Shown in pieces: positions 48,243-60,755 of a stretch of DNA of 64,000 nt. The notes under the pieces were generated by a model that saw only the letters and a list, made by a program, of their open reading frames with translations, was not told the DNA's origin and made no database searches. Each line of letters opens with the position of its first letter. Within the stretch, counting starts at the first letter, position 1. Position numbers and translations under genes: made by a program. Source of the stretch: Pezicula radicicola (lineage: Eukaryota > Ascomycota > Leotiomycetes > Helotiales > Dermateaceae); assembly GCA_003008705.1 (NCBI GenBank), contig PDUO01000034.1, forward strand, positions 62,001 to 126,000, in the 5' to 3' direction.

Positions 48243-49372
48243 ATGCACTTGCATTCAATCTTGTTGTGCGCTATAGCCGCCTCTTCCGCTGTGATCGCGG
48301 CTCCTAGTGGCGTCAAAGCAGCCTATGCCAAACGCCAAACTGGGACTTGCACCACAAACTAGCGGAAGGCATGGTAGTAATGTTCCAGGCACAGACCAAC
48401 AACTCCATTCTAACAGCGATATGCTAGGCACACTCTCTCAGACACTGAGAAGCAGGCATACCTCGATGCTGAGGTTTGCCTGATCAATTCTCCTCCCAAA
48501 TCTGGTAATGACTGGGCGAAGAATCGATGGGATGAGATCTTATATGCCCATATAATCCAGTCAAACTTTATTCATGACGCGGTAAGTGTTTAACATTAAC
48601 GGCCACTGTGTGAGCGGGAGCCCGCTGATCGTCTTGCTCAGGGACAATTTTTACCCTGGCACCGATTGTACGTTCGTACGCATGAAATCCTCTTGCAGAC
48701 TGAATGTAACTACACTGGTGCACAACCGTAAGCAGCTAAGCCCAAATTACCGCCCACACAGACGCTAACCCATGACTTCAGATATTGGGCCGAAGGACTC
48801 GACACTGGGAACGGGACTAACGACGAGAGCAAAATGATTGCCTCGCCCGTTTTCGACACCACGACAGGATTCGGTGGCAACGGCGACGCCAGCACAGGGT
48901 GTGTTACCGACGTGCCTTTCGCAAATTTGACGCTCCACCTCACGACTAACAATCTCTTCGCCAACTACTGTCTCACTCGTAACTTCAGTGCTACTAACTT
49001 CCAGCTAGCCAATCAGACTTATCTGGACCAATGCTACAACGAGGATACTTACGAGGACACTTGGCCGTGCTGGTGGTCGGATCCTCACTTGGCCGGTCAT
49101 ACCGGCGTTGGAGGTACTATGGCAGATGTTACAGCTAGTCCTGGTGATCCGATCTTCTCCATCACACCAATCTTGATCGGCTTTGGTGGAATTGGCAACA
49201 GGCGAATATCGCGTCTCGACTGAACGCGATCGGCGGTCCTAATACGGCCGACCTTGCCTTCCTCGCTTCGCAGGGCTTGCCACTAGCTGGCCCTGAATTT
49301 TTGGATTACGACGGCGATCCAGGCCGCGTGTCACATACAACATTGCATCTAACGAGGAGACTAGTGCTATAG
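48243..49372 (+). pseudogene. Tyrosinase-family copper enzyme, broken
   Basis: ATG 48243 opens a signal peptide (MHLHSILLCAIAASSAVIA) and KRQTGTC. An in-frame TAG (48360) interrupts it just before RKAW. Introns 48374-48427, 48582-48641 and 48728-48781 still have good borders. The exons encode LDAEVCLINSPPKSG, WDEILYAHIIQSNFIHDAGQ, FLPWHRLYVRTHEILLQTEC (CuA His residues), YWAEGLDTGN, DTTTGFGGNGDAS and GGTMADVTASPGDPIF. A one-base loss near 49164 then shifts the frame; the CuB segment continues as HHTNLDRLWWNWQQANIASR. The sequence loses similarity after LDYDGDPG and ends at 49372, so the C-terminus is also gone. It once coded a secreted tyrosinase/o-diphenol oxidase. Confidence 0.8.
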
Positions 49373-49375
49373 TAG

Positions 49376-49750
49376 CGTATTGTGCCTCTTATAAACGGCT
49401 CTGAGCAGAGTGTTTCTCAGACATCATTCTTCGCATTCGTTGATGTCCGCGATATAGGCGAGGTTCACGCTCGTGCTTACGAGATTCCTGAAGCTGCTAG
49501 GCAGCGATACCTTTGCACTGCTGGCAGTTATACCTACCAGCAGATCTACGACATTATTCGCAAGGACTCCCGGGAGAACAGGGGGTTAACACCTGAGGGA
49601 ACGCCTGGTGCACCTTATCCCGATGTGTATGGGGTCGACAATAGTAAAGTCAGGAACGAGTTTGGAATAACTTCCAGATCACTTGAAACTTGTATCCATA
49701 ATCAGGTTATAGAGTTTATTGCGCTTGAGAAGCAGGTTGGAAAGGTTTAA
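49376..49750 (+). pseudogene. C-terminal fragment of an NAD(P)-dependent SDR-type reductase
   Basis: The ORF encodes only the last 124 residues of an extended SDR (dihydroflavonol-4-reductase / GRE2-like) protein: FFAFVDVRDIGEVHARAYEI, QRYLCTAGSYTYQQIYDIIR, TPEGTPGAPYPDVYGVDNSK and RSLETCIHNQVIEFIALEKQ. The Rossmann N-terminus with GxxGxxG and the YxxxK site are absent. A stop at 49373 lies just upstream, and the fragment abuts the broken end of the tyrosinase pseudogene, so a rearrangement joined two unrelated gene remnants. Confidence 0.75.
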
Positions 49751-50567
49751 GGAGAGATATACAATTTGAATGTACAGGACTGACTCGGAAATTTAGCGTT
49801 TTGTGATGCGGATAGCAAAAGGTCTAATTCTCAATGAATCTAACGCCGTGACAGGGGGAGTTGGCCCAGTTGATACCTGCCTATCTACAAAAGGAATTTG
49901 GACTTAGGCGACGGTGATTTTTCTACCCTAATAAGTGATATATTACTTGTTAGCGAAAATAGGAAGGATTTCGCCAAGTGTTTCCTTAGGCATTTTGGAC
50001 CTACAGGTGTACTCTCTCTTAACGAGTAACTCGCTTAAGGCTCGACGCCATCGAAATGTATAACTTTATCAATTTCAAGTCGCAACTATTGAAATATTAT
50101 TTAACACCCAACCTAGAATCTGTAAATATAACGTAATTATCTTATTCAACTATATAAAATGATATTTTAAAGTACTTGTTCTACACGTGTTGGAACCAAT
50201 TGCTATACATGAACAATTTAAGCGAGAGAACTAGTACATTTCTGTGGAATAAATTGTGGCCATAATTTTGGTACCTACAGTGGTATAACTTCAACGTCAA
50301 CGTTTGCTATAACTCCATGGTCAACTAAATCTTCAGACGGCACATACGGGAGCTGAGTAAATTATAAATGCCTTGGGTCAATCTTTGGAAGCTTCTGTTG
50401 TATTCATTGATATTGATTAGTAAAAGCTGTTCCGTTTCCAATTATAGAAGCTGACTTTTAAAGCGGGTCTAGTACAGACTACTGCACTCTTAAGTAATGA
50501 ATCTTAGAAATAAGACATAAATCTGAAAACAAGCTCTGTGTATAAACGCAACCATAAAAGAATTAGA
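49751..50567. other. Intergenic
   Basis: No coding signal. Two octamers lie here (50030, 50219), the first within GAGTAACTCGCTTA, shared exactly with the SigF-like gene intron (24192-24205). Confidence 0.5.
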
Positions 50568-50950
50568 TTATTCCATATACCACTGGACAAACTCCTCGGC
50601 GGGTAACTGTCGCAGGTCCACAATTGGGTGCCTATGTACATACAATTAAAAGGTAATCGTTAAAATTTAATGCAAATGCAAGTTGAGACTGTCGAACTTA
50701 CCTGTGTTTCCTATAAAGTATAATAATCACGAATGTACTCTTGAGAGATATATGGGATAGCTTTAAGTACATTAATAGCTGATTGTGAAACGTGTTGTGT
50801 TGGTATATTAAGGGGTAATGAGATTTGCGGAGCATATTCGATAGCCGCTTCCGTGGGTAAATAGCCAGCTTGTAGATGGAGGCTGTATAAAGTGGATAGT
50901 TGCGTAGTAATACTCTTGGGAGTCAAGTCTGTTGGTGTTAATTTTAGCAT
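50568..50950 (-). CDS. Possible small gene, coding status uncertain
   Basis: True ATG at 50950 opens 79 codons (SLHLQAGYLPTEAAIEYAPQ ... KAIPYISQEYIRDYYTL) with a stop at 50711. Ten bases on is an intron-like block (50701-50632, GTAAGT ... CATAG). The stretch after it reads HPIVDLRQLPAEEFVQWYME before a stop at 50568, but in a phase the first exon does not supply. So either the gene ends at 50711, or it is a short two-exon gene broken by a small indel near the stop. No family recognised. Confidence 0.3.
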
Positions 50951-51405
50951 TATTAGTTCTTATTATTAATACTCCGTGTTGAGGTTTTAGGTGAGTGTGT
51001 GAACACACTACTATCGGCCTGACGGCTTGAGCTTATATATACCTAGGTAGTGATTCCGGCTAAACCCATGTCTGCAACTGCGCGAGTTCTGGGTTTTATG
51101 CTTGCCAGTAATTACAGAATTTCTAGTGAGAGAAATGGCTGTACATTGTCACTCTAGAGCCTCAACTAATCCTTTAGCCCAGAACAAACTTAGTTTAACA
51201 ATAATTTAACTAAAGCTTCCGGATATTCATTACTAGCCCTCTTCCTTAAAGTATAGGTGGACTAGCTCCTGGTATCGAGGTGGAAATAATGAATACGGCC
51301 CTGAAAGTACTTCCGCAAAGGAGACATAAAATGAGAAGAGATACTTTCTATTATGGTCTACAAAAAAAACACAAAAAAAAACAAAGGTAACTCCGTATCT
51401 ACATT
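50951..51405. other. Intergenic
   Basis: 3' flank of the NACHT-ankyrin gene; no coding signal. Confidence 0.55.
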
Positions 51406-54400
51406 TTAATCGCCCAAATCACTAATCACTTGAACGACCTCTCCCTGTAGCCGCCTTCGGAGTTTTGCTAACTCTTTCGCATGATCGAACATAGAGCCAT
51501 TATGAATCTTCGAGTATAGTCCAGCAGTTTCCACTTTCACACAATGCACACCTGACCAAGCACACACCTCCTGTTCTTTGACACAGTCTGAGACTAAGCC
51601 GATCTTAGGTTGCTCCACATGCTGCTCGACAAGGAACCATTGAATAATATTGGGGAAAGATAGTGCAGCTTCAACAGCACTGAACTTTCTACCCCCCTTT
51701 GAGCTTATGATCTTTGCTCCGGCTCGTACCAAATACTTCACTATTTGCAAACGCCCGAATTCACATGCGGCGAGTAGTGGAGTCCCATATGACCCTTGAT
51801 CGAGCTCCATATTTGCCCCGGCCCGCACGAGAAGTTCGACAATGCCTTGCTGGCCATCTAACACGGCGTCACCTAGAACACTCCCATTTCTCCAAGTCGT
51901 AGCCACCATCTCTTGGCAAACAACATCTGAAGGGGCTCGTTTGAGGAAAAACCTAACCACAGACTTGCAGTAGTGGCTGAGGCTGGTGCGCGACATAATC
52001 CTTTTCAAACGGTCAAAATCGAGATCTAGGTTGAAAACTAGAGACATAAATGCAGGAAATATGTTATGGTTGCGCAAAGCTATTTCCACAGGGGTTTCTT
52101 CTTCGTAGCTTTCCGTGTAACAGCCGCAGCCTCTCGTGAGAAGATAAGAGAAAACTTTAGGGCCTCCTTTACTAGCCGCGTAATGTAACAAATTCCAGCC
52201 AAAATTATCGATTAGTGAAAGATTCTTCTGAAAATTCAGGAGGAACTCCAAATTTTCTATGTCATCTCTTTCAGCTGCTAACATTGCCGGTGTCATACCA
52301 AGACAATCCCTATTCAATGGGTTCGCTCCGCTATCTAAGAGGAGGTGAATAGTGGGCATGTCACCAGTACGACAGGCTAACAGCAAAGGAGTGTCGCCGT
52401 GATCGTTAACTGGGTCAATACTGGCGCCGTAACGCAACAGAAGTTTCGTTATCTCGATATTACCTGTGTAGACGGCAAGATGTAATGGTGTTCCCGTGCG
52501 AACTTTGATAGTGTCAAGACCTTTGGCTTTAGAAAGGATCCAATCCGAGTCTAGCTTCGACACCTTGATCTGAGCATCATAAATTGAGAGTAGTTTGGCC
52601 TTTTGTCGTTTGAGGTCGGCATGGGAGTTACCTGAATGCGATTCTGTTGTTTCAGTAACAGACGTAGTGACGGTGCTTATATCAAAATCCTCCAAGTCAC
52701 TCATGAACTTCCCCTTCCAATATAGCAACAATATCTCTACTGCGGCAATATTACTACGTGCCACAGCCACATGTAGTGGGTTCACTGGACTGTGAAAAGC
52801 CAGAGATACTACCCCGGGATCTCTGGCTAAGGCCAGTCTTAGAATATTGACGTTATCTTTTCGGGTACAAGCTAGATGAACCGCGGAATACCCTTTCGTG
52901 GTACAATGCGAGCATTCAAGCCCTTTAAATGAAGCTCCTTTTTCGACAAGGTATTGGAAAATTTCGTCACGATGCCGCTTGAGGGCGGATAGGAGGGGTG
53001 TGCATCCGCAATCAAATTTATCAATGCTACATCCAGCCTCTACGAGAGCTTTGCAGAGTTGAAAATCTCCCTTTTTGATAGCGCGTTTGAGGTCTTTGGA
53101 AGACTTCGCCTTCATAATAGCAAGTTTAGATTTCAAATGCTCGCCTTGAATATCGAAGTCATCGCCTCCTGTTTTCGAGCCACCCGAGTCAGTTGGGGGA
53201 ATTTCTCCTGATTCAACGACATTCAGTTAGCTGATGAATAGAGGCTACGGGTATTAGCAGAATTTAGCATCTGGTAGCTAACCTTTCTTATCTGCATATT
53301 TATTCAACTCATCAAAAACCTCTGAATGCCCATATTTCAAAGCTGTGAGTTGTGGAGTCATTCCAAAATTGTCTGGCATTAGAGAGCAATTGTGATCGAA
53401 AAGTTCTCGTATGACAGCCAGACTACCAGATTGCGCCGCAAGATGTATTGGTAGCTTGCCATCTCTTCCTTGTGCGTCGATATTGGCACCCGCCTGTAGA
53501 AGTATCCGCGTTGTTGTAGGGTGCTCATTAAAGGCTGCAAGAGCTAGAGCAGAATTTTGATTTGGAGTTCGGCTATCTACATTCTCTAGTAGGGACTTCT
53601 GAATGATGAAATTGGTAAGGCCGTCATGGCCATTCTCTGCTGCTATCTGAAGTATGTTATGCCCACGGTCATTAAGGCAGCGATTCCAATCAATGTCCAA
53701 ATGAAGAAACTTTTCCATGACCGGAGTATGACCCGACGCCGCGGCATAATGAACAGCTTCTGAGCCACTAGAACTTTTGGCTCGAGTGTTGGCACCGTGA
53801 TCAAGCAATATTTGAACATGACCTTGTTTTCCAGCTTTTGCAGCACGCATCAGAGCTGTTTCCATAGTAAGATTGGCCGCTGGAAGGTTTGGATCGAGTC
53901 CGGCTTTACAGAGCTCATCTAACAATAAAGGCGAGGCATACGATCCAGCCATACACGTTATATGAGAGAAATAATCGCCGTTTTTGCTATGTTCCTGAAG
54001 GCGAGTTGACTTTTCCAAAATTCGTTGGAATACCTCCAGAGAGCAATCATACCAGCAAGCAGAATCAACCGCCGACCAAGAATCATCGCCTCCGGTTCCA
54101 GTATTACGCGAGTCAACATCAACTCCCTTGTTAAGTAGTAGACCAACCAGTTCTTCATCTGAAATGCTGATATACCAATTCAGGAGGCTAATTTCAGTCC
54201 GACCACCCCAAACACTGTCGAAGACCTCGAAGAGCTCGTTTAGCATCTCTAGATTTGTAGTAGAACTAATGATCAATTTGCTGAGTGCCCGCATGTGGAC
54301 GAATCTTTCCTTTAAGGCATCCTCCTTAATCGTGATTTGATGGCGATTCTGGCTTTTCCTCAGATTTTCTAACTCTCGATTCGTGTCTGTTCTGAATTGT

Positions 54401-57400
54401 ACGTATTTCATAGCCAGATTGGCAAGGCATGATGTCCCGTCAGGTAGCCGAATATGAACATCTGCGCCTCTTGCAACAAGGGTTTCTGCGTGCTTTGTGT
54501 GACAATTGCCATGATAAAGTATCTTGTGAGCTGAGGGATCAAGTGAGTAATGTAAGGGAGTGAAACCTTTGGTGGTCGGCATGTTTATAGATTCCCTTGT
54601 AGTAAGAATATCAAAAAGAATGTCAGAAACTTCTTGGGTGGGCATTGGCGGCAGGCACGCAAGTATGTGCAGCGGAGTTTCTCCATTGACGTCTGGCGAG
54701 GTGGCATCGACTTCTGAATCGATAAGCAAGTGTACAATGTCTGGTGTAATTCCCTTTCTTATGAAGTGGAGTCCAGTGCGGCCATCCTCAGTCTTTTCTG
54801 TGAGTGCGAAACCCTTTGCTTGAAGCATTTGCAAAATATCGATTGAATTCATCTTGACAGCATAATGTACAAGGCTTAGCCCCTCTGGGCACTTTTGAGG
54901 ATGGTACGACTTATGAGAAAGTAATAGCTCGCATGTCTGACTGCGTTTTTTTCGAGCTGCAGTAAATAGCGGTATTAAACCATTCTTATCGGCAGTTTCC
55001 AGTCCCTTGGCCTCATCTCCACAGCGTGTCAATAGAAGGCTCATTGTAGCGCTGTCATGGCACCTAGCGGCGATATGCCAAACTGTTTTCCCATCATTAT
55101 CTATAGCATTAACCTTCGAATTATGGTCGAGGAGCAGAGAAATGCATTGTTGATTGTCTTTCTTTCTCATCGGCGAACATTACTGCAACATGCAAAGCTG
55201 TGCAGCCATCCTCGTCACTCTCGTTCACATCGGCTCCGAGGGATAACAAAAGTCGTACTGCACCAATAGACCCTGATTCCGCTGCATCGTGCAGGAATGT
55301 TGCATATGAATCTCCGTATTTACAAGAAATATCAAGTCGCCCGTCTCGAATTAACTCTTCCATCATTTGAGTCTGGTCAAATCGGACCGCAGACCGGAAT
55401 AGATCCGCTAGGTCCTCGATGCTCATATGTGCCAATCTTGTTGAGTGGGACTTGACTATATCAAGACCACTAGAGCTGTTCAATTTAAGCGCGGCCTGTA
55501 AGCTGGTGGAATGATCCTGGTTTGTTTCCTTCAATTTGATAACAAGAGCTTCAACAAATTCTTTTTCTTCCATAACCTGATCCAAGACATCGTCGTTTAA
55601 AATATGTTGTAATAATTGATTTTCAAGTCGTGACCCTGCAGCGATGAGTTGTACCAAAGGATGCTCTGCACCTCGGCCAATTTCAGAATAGAAAGCCAAA
55701 TGGTTACTGGAAAACTCTTTCCCAAGCCGCTCCTGATACGAAGCATTGCAATCGGCACCGTTAGCAATAAGTATTTCTAGCACCTGAATTGAGCCTGATC
55801 GTTCTGGATCACACTTAAAGGGCTCTATCCCGGAAGACCAGTCGGAGTAGAGTAATGTTTGTGCAAGGTAGTTTGTTCCTAGGAGGACACAATGCAGAGG
55901 TGTGCCAACATTACTTTTATCATTTACATCACATCCAGATGCAATGAGCCAACGGCAAATCCCAGGTAGACCTAATGCTGCGGCCATGTGAAGGGGCTTC
56001 AGGCCACCGGCGCAGAAGTAATGTGTAAAGGTGTCAAGATTGTCACTGTCGTCCTCGCGAGAGCTCTCTGCATCAATCACATCATGGCAAAGAAAATCCC
56101 TGGCCCAAGACAAAAAGCATCCAGTTGCTGAAGGGTCAAATAAATTCCTAGCGAGTTCCAGTGTGCGAGAATTGTCCCAGCTTTTTTGAGCATAGTCAAC
56201 CCAATGTTTAACTGCATGAAGGCGCAACGGATAGGTAGTTTCGTCCTGCTCATACCATAAGTCAAGATCCTCAATGACTTTTCCATGAAAACAGTCGAGG
56301 GTGACATAAGTTAGGCAGGTGATGGCAAGCTGTGGGTAGACGAAGCTCTCCACTTGTGAATAACGAGAATAAGGGGAGTGGCCATCGGGGTTGAGCGTAC
56401 ACAAGAATTCCTTGACGGTGAAATGAGCCATTTCAAATTCCTCTCCATCTGTTGAGCGGCGTATAAAGCTACTGCAATGCATGAGAATATCTTCCTCATT
56501 GTAGAAAGCTTCTGGGTTTAGACTTCTATCGCCGTCCTTAATGGATGTTGCATGAATGAGCGCATCCGTCGAAATCACTTCGATGGGACTTACAACCCAT
56601 TGTAATGTATTCTGTACCATCCTCCGAATACTCTCAGGCCTTTGGTTCACGCGGTCTAGAATTCGTTCGTACGTTGCATTTAGTCCAGGAGGCAAAGAGT
56701 CTAAAGCCTTGCGTTTTTCCTCGTCATTTGGCAGTCCACACAGGTAATCTAATTGACAGGCAACCCAACGAAACCTATTCAACAAAAAGCCGATTAGCAA
56801 TTGGCTCTTTACCAGTTCTCAAGGATGTCGACGTGAAGACTTACATCCCCTCTGCTCGTTCTACTAAAGTCTTCATCGTCAGCTCCTTTAATTCAGAACT
56901 GTTGATCCGCAACCTCTGTCTACCGTTCTTGTGCCGTCGGACTTCCATCTCCGCTGCCACATACAACCTCAAGTCTTCGCTATGTGCCGCGATCTCTAAG
57001 TGATTGTAATCTTCTTGGAGGAGCTCTCGAATTTCGTATTCGTCTCTGCTTAAGAAAAGAGCCCGCGTATTGCTGTTTTTGTCCGATGCGAGCCCAATAA
57101 GCAATTCCGCAACTTCGGATGTGCGTGCTCCACACTCGTCGAGGCCATCAACAATAATCGAAACGTTGTCGAAGTTAGAGGCCATTTCACGTATTTTACG
57201 AGCCAAAACTTCAGGCTCTGGACTTACTGAGGAACTCATCGAGGCTTTGCCTTTGGGATGGCATGCATGGTAGAGCTCTTCTAACTCGGAAAATGCGTTC
57301 TCATTCTGTCGCGCCAGTTGGATTGCCAGCGAGCCTAGAATATTAACTGGATTTTGTTTTTCCACGTCCCTGTAGTCGCAATAGAAGTATGCGACAGCTC

Positions 57401-58193
57401 TATCCTGGCCACCCTCTTTCATTGCTTCTTCGATAACTGAAGCAGCAATTACGGTTTTTCCGGCTCCTGGTATTCCTGATAGCCATAGTTTCGAGTTTTT
57501 AGAAAGGAGCCACGTCCGAAATGGGAGACCCTCTGTTACCCAGAGACCTGTTAGAGGATGACGGAGCTTCAAGCTCATTTTGTGGTTAGAGCTCGGATCA
57601 ATTCTGCCGAAAAAGTTGAGGATGGCTTTCCTTTCTTTGTCCATTTGAATTTGATCGTCCATTGCCCATCTTTCATTTTGTTCGTTTTTCATGGCTTTTA
57701 ACTCAGTGGCCAGGTCTTCTTGTCGAGACAATGCCCTCAGTACTGTTGCAAGAGTGTCCCCAGCGAGAGCGACAGTTATGGTTGCTTTATGTTTTTCGAC
57801 CTCTGCTAGTAATTCCTTGGCATCTGACGCAGAGAAGGGCCATTTGAGATTCCTCAAAGATTGTTTGATTGGCTGGTGATCGTTCTCCTCCGGGTGATAC
57901 TTATCAAGCTTTTTCTGGATGTTTGTGAGAGTAGTAAGGCAGGAGCTGACGTGATGTAGTCGAAATTCCGCCAAGTTTAGTAAGTTCGATGTATGTTCCT
58001 CCTCCTCCAGTTCTTGCAAAACCAAATTTAGGCCGTGAAGGAGCGAGCAAAGGTTTCTAACTCCTGTTGCCAGTTCGGCGACCTCTTTTGTAGCGTGTTT
58101 GACGGCTTTGGCATATCGATAAGTGCGTGTGAACACCGTATCAGCCAATGATACTAGCCCAGCAATACTGGCAGCGATTGAGACCCCGTCCAT
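51406..58193 (-). CDS. NACHT-ankyrin NLR-like protein, about 2213 codons with one frameshift
   Basis: Exons 58193-56845, 56774-53283 and 53207-51406. The start is MDGVSIAASIAGLVSLADTV, the common N-terminal domain of fungal STAND proteins. NACHT motifs: Walker A GIPGAGKT (about residue 240) and Walker B VSIIVDGLDECG (344-355). After the first intron come FRWVACQLDYLCGLPNDEEK and the winged-helix-like MAHFTVKEFLCTLNPDG, then a long ankyrin array (for example GCTALHVAVMFA, GETPLHILACLP, GDTPLLLACRTGD) to the end. One surplus base at 55156-55168 puts the array in a second frame; the rest of the gene is open and its phases are otherwise exact. Such proteins are thought to act in non-self recognition and regulated cell death; that role is by family. 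It may be a fresh pseudogene, an allele, or a base-call error. Confidence 0.82.
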
Positions 58194-59418
58194 TCTCACA
58201 GCGGTCGTTGAAAGGCGTTCCAAGAACGTCAATGCTGTAGGGAGCTGTTTGTCTACGAGACCTCGCCGGTATCAAGAGGAGACTGGACTAGATTTCGAAA
58301 TCCGCTGAAATAATGAGGTGAGCTGTAACCTCTAGCGATATGATTTTCAAGCCGACTTCAAATACAAGGCTGCGTACAAATGATTCGTTTTTGATCCGTT
58401 CAAGGTGTGGGAGGCAGTATCTGAATAAATAAAAGCTCGATGATACGCGGCTCAGCGCGAGGAGGACGACATGTACCCTCTATTATAAGATTTTGCGGCC
58501 AGAGTTGAACAGGAGGGAGGCTGTGGACAGGAGGGAGGCTGTGGTGCAGACTCGGAAGAGTCAGCCTCAAACTCTTGCTGCATTGCTGTGCCGCATAAAT
58601 GGCTAAAGGGTTAGAGGGCTGAGTGGAAGCCCGTTGCCCATTTGGTATACCACGCGCAGCATTGCGTCGTACAGCAGATACGGTGGTCACTTGCGTTGAC
58701 CATGGTTGGCTGAGACGTAGGTATGGCCGGATAACAACCGAAAATAATGTTTGCCTTATTATATGCCCAAGAAGTGGTGCGCCTCACGTTGCACGAGGCG
58801 CCTACTTATTCAGCTCCGCCGCATTTAAAGGTGTGGTAGGAGGCAAAATAAGGTTTTAGTGCCCTTGCTACTATGAGTGAGTGTAAAGCATAAGTCAATA
58901 TAAATATTGAAGATAAAGGATTGTTGCTCAACGGGAATAGTCAAGTGATTATTTGCCCTGTTTGCTCTCGTTTAGCAGACACTTAAGCATTCTTCCATAG
59001 CTCTTTGGCAGAACACAATACAACAGTGTTGCTCCCCAAATTTATCCTTCTACACTTGATAAATGTAGAAAAAGTACAATTTTCAAACCTCTTTACAACT
59101 TGATCGTAAAACTTTGTTTATCAATCAAATGAAAGCGTATTGCGACTATCAATCTAGGAGGGGCCTAATCGAAAACCGACGATTAACTAGTAATGCTTCA
59201 ATTATCCTCAACGTGATGACCAGACCACGTCTACAATGTGAGCAAAGCGTTTCAAATGTATAAAATTGTCATTAAAGGTAGTCATTTCTGTTCCGATAGT
59301 TTCACCAATTTAATTAGTCGAGTTGGGCAAATCGTTGTGTTGACCAGATCAATGAAGATACAGCAAAATATTATTTTTAAACTCCTATTACTCCCAAAAC
59401 CAGATGAGCAAATAACCC
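58194..59418. other. Promoter of the NACHT-ankyrin gene and spacer
   Basis: No gene supported. Short repeats (GGAGGGAGGCTGTGG twice, near 58512 and 58530) lie about 320 bp upstream of the start. Confidence 0.5.
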
Positions 59419-60755
59419 TTACACGCAATCACTATTACGTGAACTTATATCTTGTGGTATATCACGTATAGGAAACCCATCTACGCTTATTGTTAGGTGC
59501 TCGGACGTGTTGTGAGTAGTTTGAGGTTTTGCAACGCGTGAAATGAGTCCCTTAAGAGCTACATAGCAAAATGAACAATTAGTCGGCGTATACTAGACTT
59601 GATCACAAATTATAAATAGTGACATACCAGGTCCACACGCACAGGCTAACCCGAAATTGATTTCAATGAATGACCAGAGGTTAATAGGAGCAGTACCGTA
59701 TGCGGGGTCATCTAACGATGTGAATATACTAATAGTGTACAGTCGTATACCACTATGATAGAATGTTAAAAATTTGCTGATTACTATACTTTTATGATAT
59801 AGGTAACACTCGCCTTGCAATTGTAGATAATAGAGCGATTGCGAAAACACTAATAAGTGAAAGTTTTTGAAGTAACGTTCTGTTGACTTTAGAGAGAAAT
59901 GGAACAGGAAGTCCTATTATTATTAAATCCGTAACAATAGTAAATACGCTCGTGCCTTTTATTAATTAGTAGGAGTTATTACCGATATCAGATATAGTTT
60001 AAATAAGCTCAGCTTACAGTAGTAGAAGGCCTTAAAATTGATACAAGTTCCTGTTTTGGTTTTGCCCCAATAGAATGACATAGGATGGCACTGGGCAAAA
60101 ACAACGATAATCGAAGAGACAAACTGGAATGATAATACTATAATGATAATCTTAGTAGGTATATATAGTTTATCTTTCAATGCAGTTGCTACTAAGGTTA
60201 ACTCCTCCTCTATCACAGGTAATGTAAGTGAACTTACATAAACGTAGGAAACATAGTAATATTGAAATCTTGATAAGAAATATCGTAGAATAATAGAATA
60301 ACTCTATAACGAAGGCAGCCTGTTGGCTTTATCAGTGAACAACCCTCTATCTTAACGACTCAATTATACTTCCACATACCTTGAAAATCAGCATTAAATC
60401 CACAGGTGTAAGTTGACTTGTAAATAACCCAGCTCCACTTTTAATTCCAAATGCTGAGGCGATAGTAAAGCAGATAAATGATATCTTCATAAATTAGTAT
60501 ATAGCAGAATATCCAAACCGGAGTTGCCTACCCATGCGGCGAATATGGCGTAATCATCCCACCCTACAGACTTACGGATGTATTTACGGATGTACAGTCT
60601 CAAAAATACTATCAGAGCTTTAAATAAAAATTAGCTAAAGGCCTAGAAAAAAAAGATAGGAAGTACTTGCTTCCGAAAAATGAAAATATTGTGTTGACTG
60701 TAATCAATGGCACTCGATTATGATTTGGTGGTAATGGCCTATCGGAATCGTGCAT
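59419..60755 (-). CDS. Fungal rhodopsin-domain (PTH11-related) integral membrane protein, 322 aa
   Basis: Seven exons join in phase: 60755-60671, 60617-60532, 60484-60380, 60303-60018, 59955-59814, 59752-59628, 59558-59419. No single long ORF shows it. Landmarks of the family: VPLITVNTIFSFFGTLIVFL, RLYIRKYIRKSVGWDDYAIF, FAQCHPMSFYWGKTKTGTCI, TIVTDLIIIGLPVPFLSKV, SGIRLYTISIFTSLDDPAY and NLWSFIEINFGLACACGPG, giving about seven hydrophobic segments. These proteins are seven-helix membrane proteins of unknown ligand; some relatives act in surface sensing. Introns 1 and 5 are GC-AG (GCAAGT, GCGAGT), the rest GT-AG. The fourth exon is the least certain, as part of it (60303-60180) fits the family poorly. 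Confidence 0.65.

Noticed and set aside
38000..50000. A secondary-metabolite cluster: Zn2Cys6 regulator, PDC-like, SnoaL-like, tyrosinase and reductase close together
   Set aside because: No backbone synthase is present, four of the five genes are broken, and the tyrosinase-reductase junction is a rearrangement rather than an operon-like arrangement.
53278..55170. The 55170 ATG as the start of a separate ankyrin gene
   Set aside because: It overlaps the upstream frame by about 50 bp, starts in mid-repeat, has no NACHT, and all later exon phases fit a single gene with one extra base.
58400..58859. ORFs on both strands upstream of the NACHT-ankyrin gene
   Set aside because: Overlapping frames over short direct repeats; no protein character.
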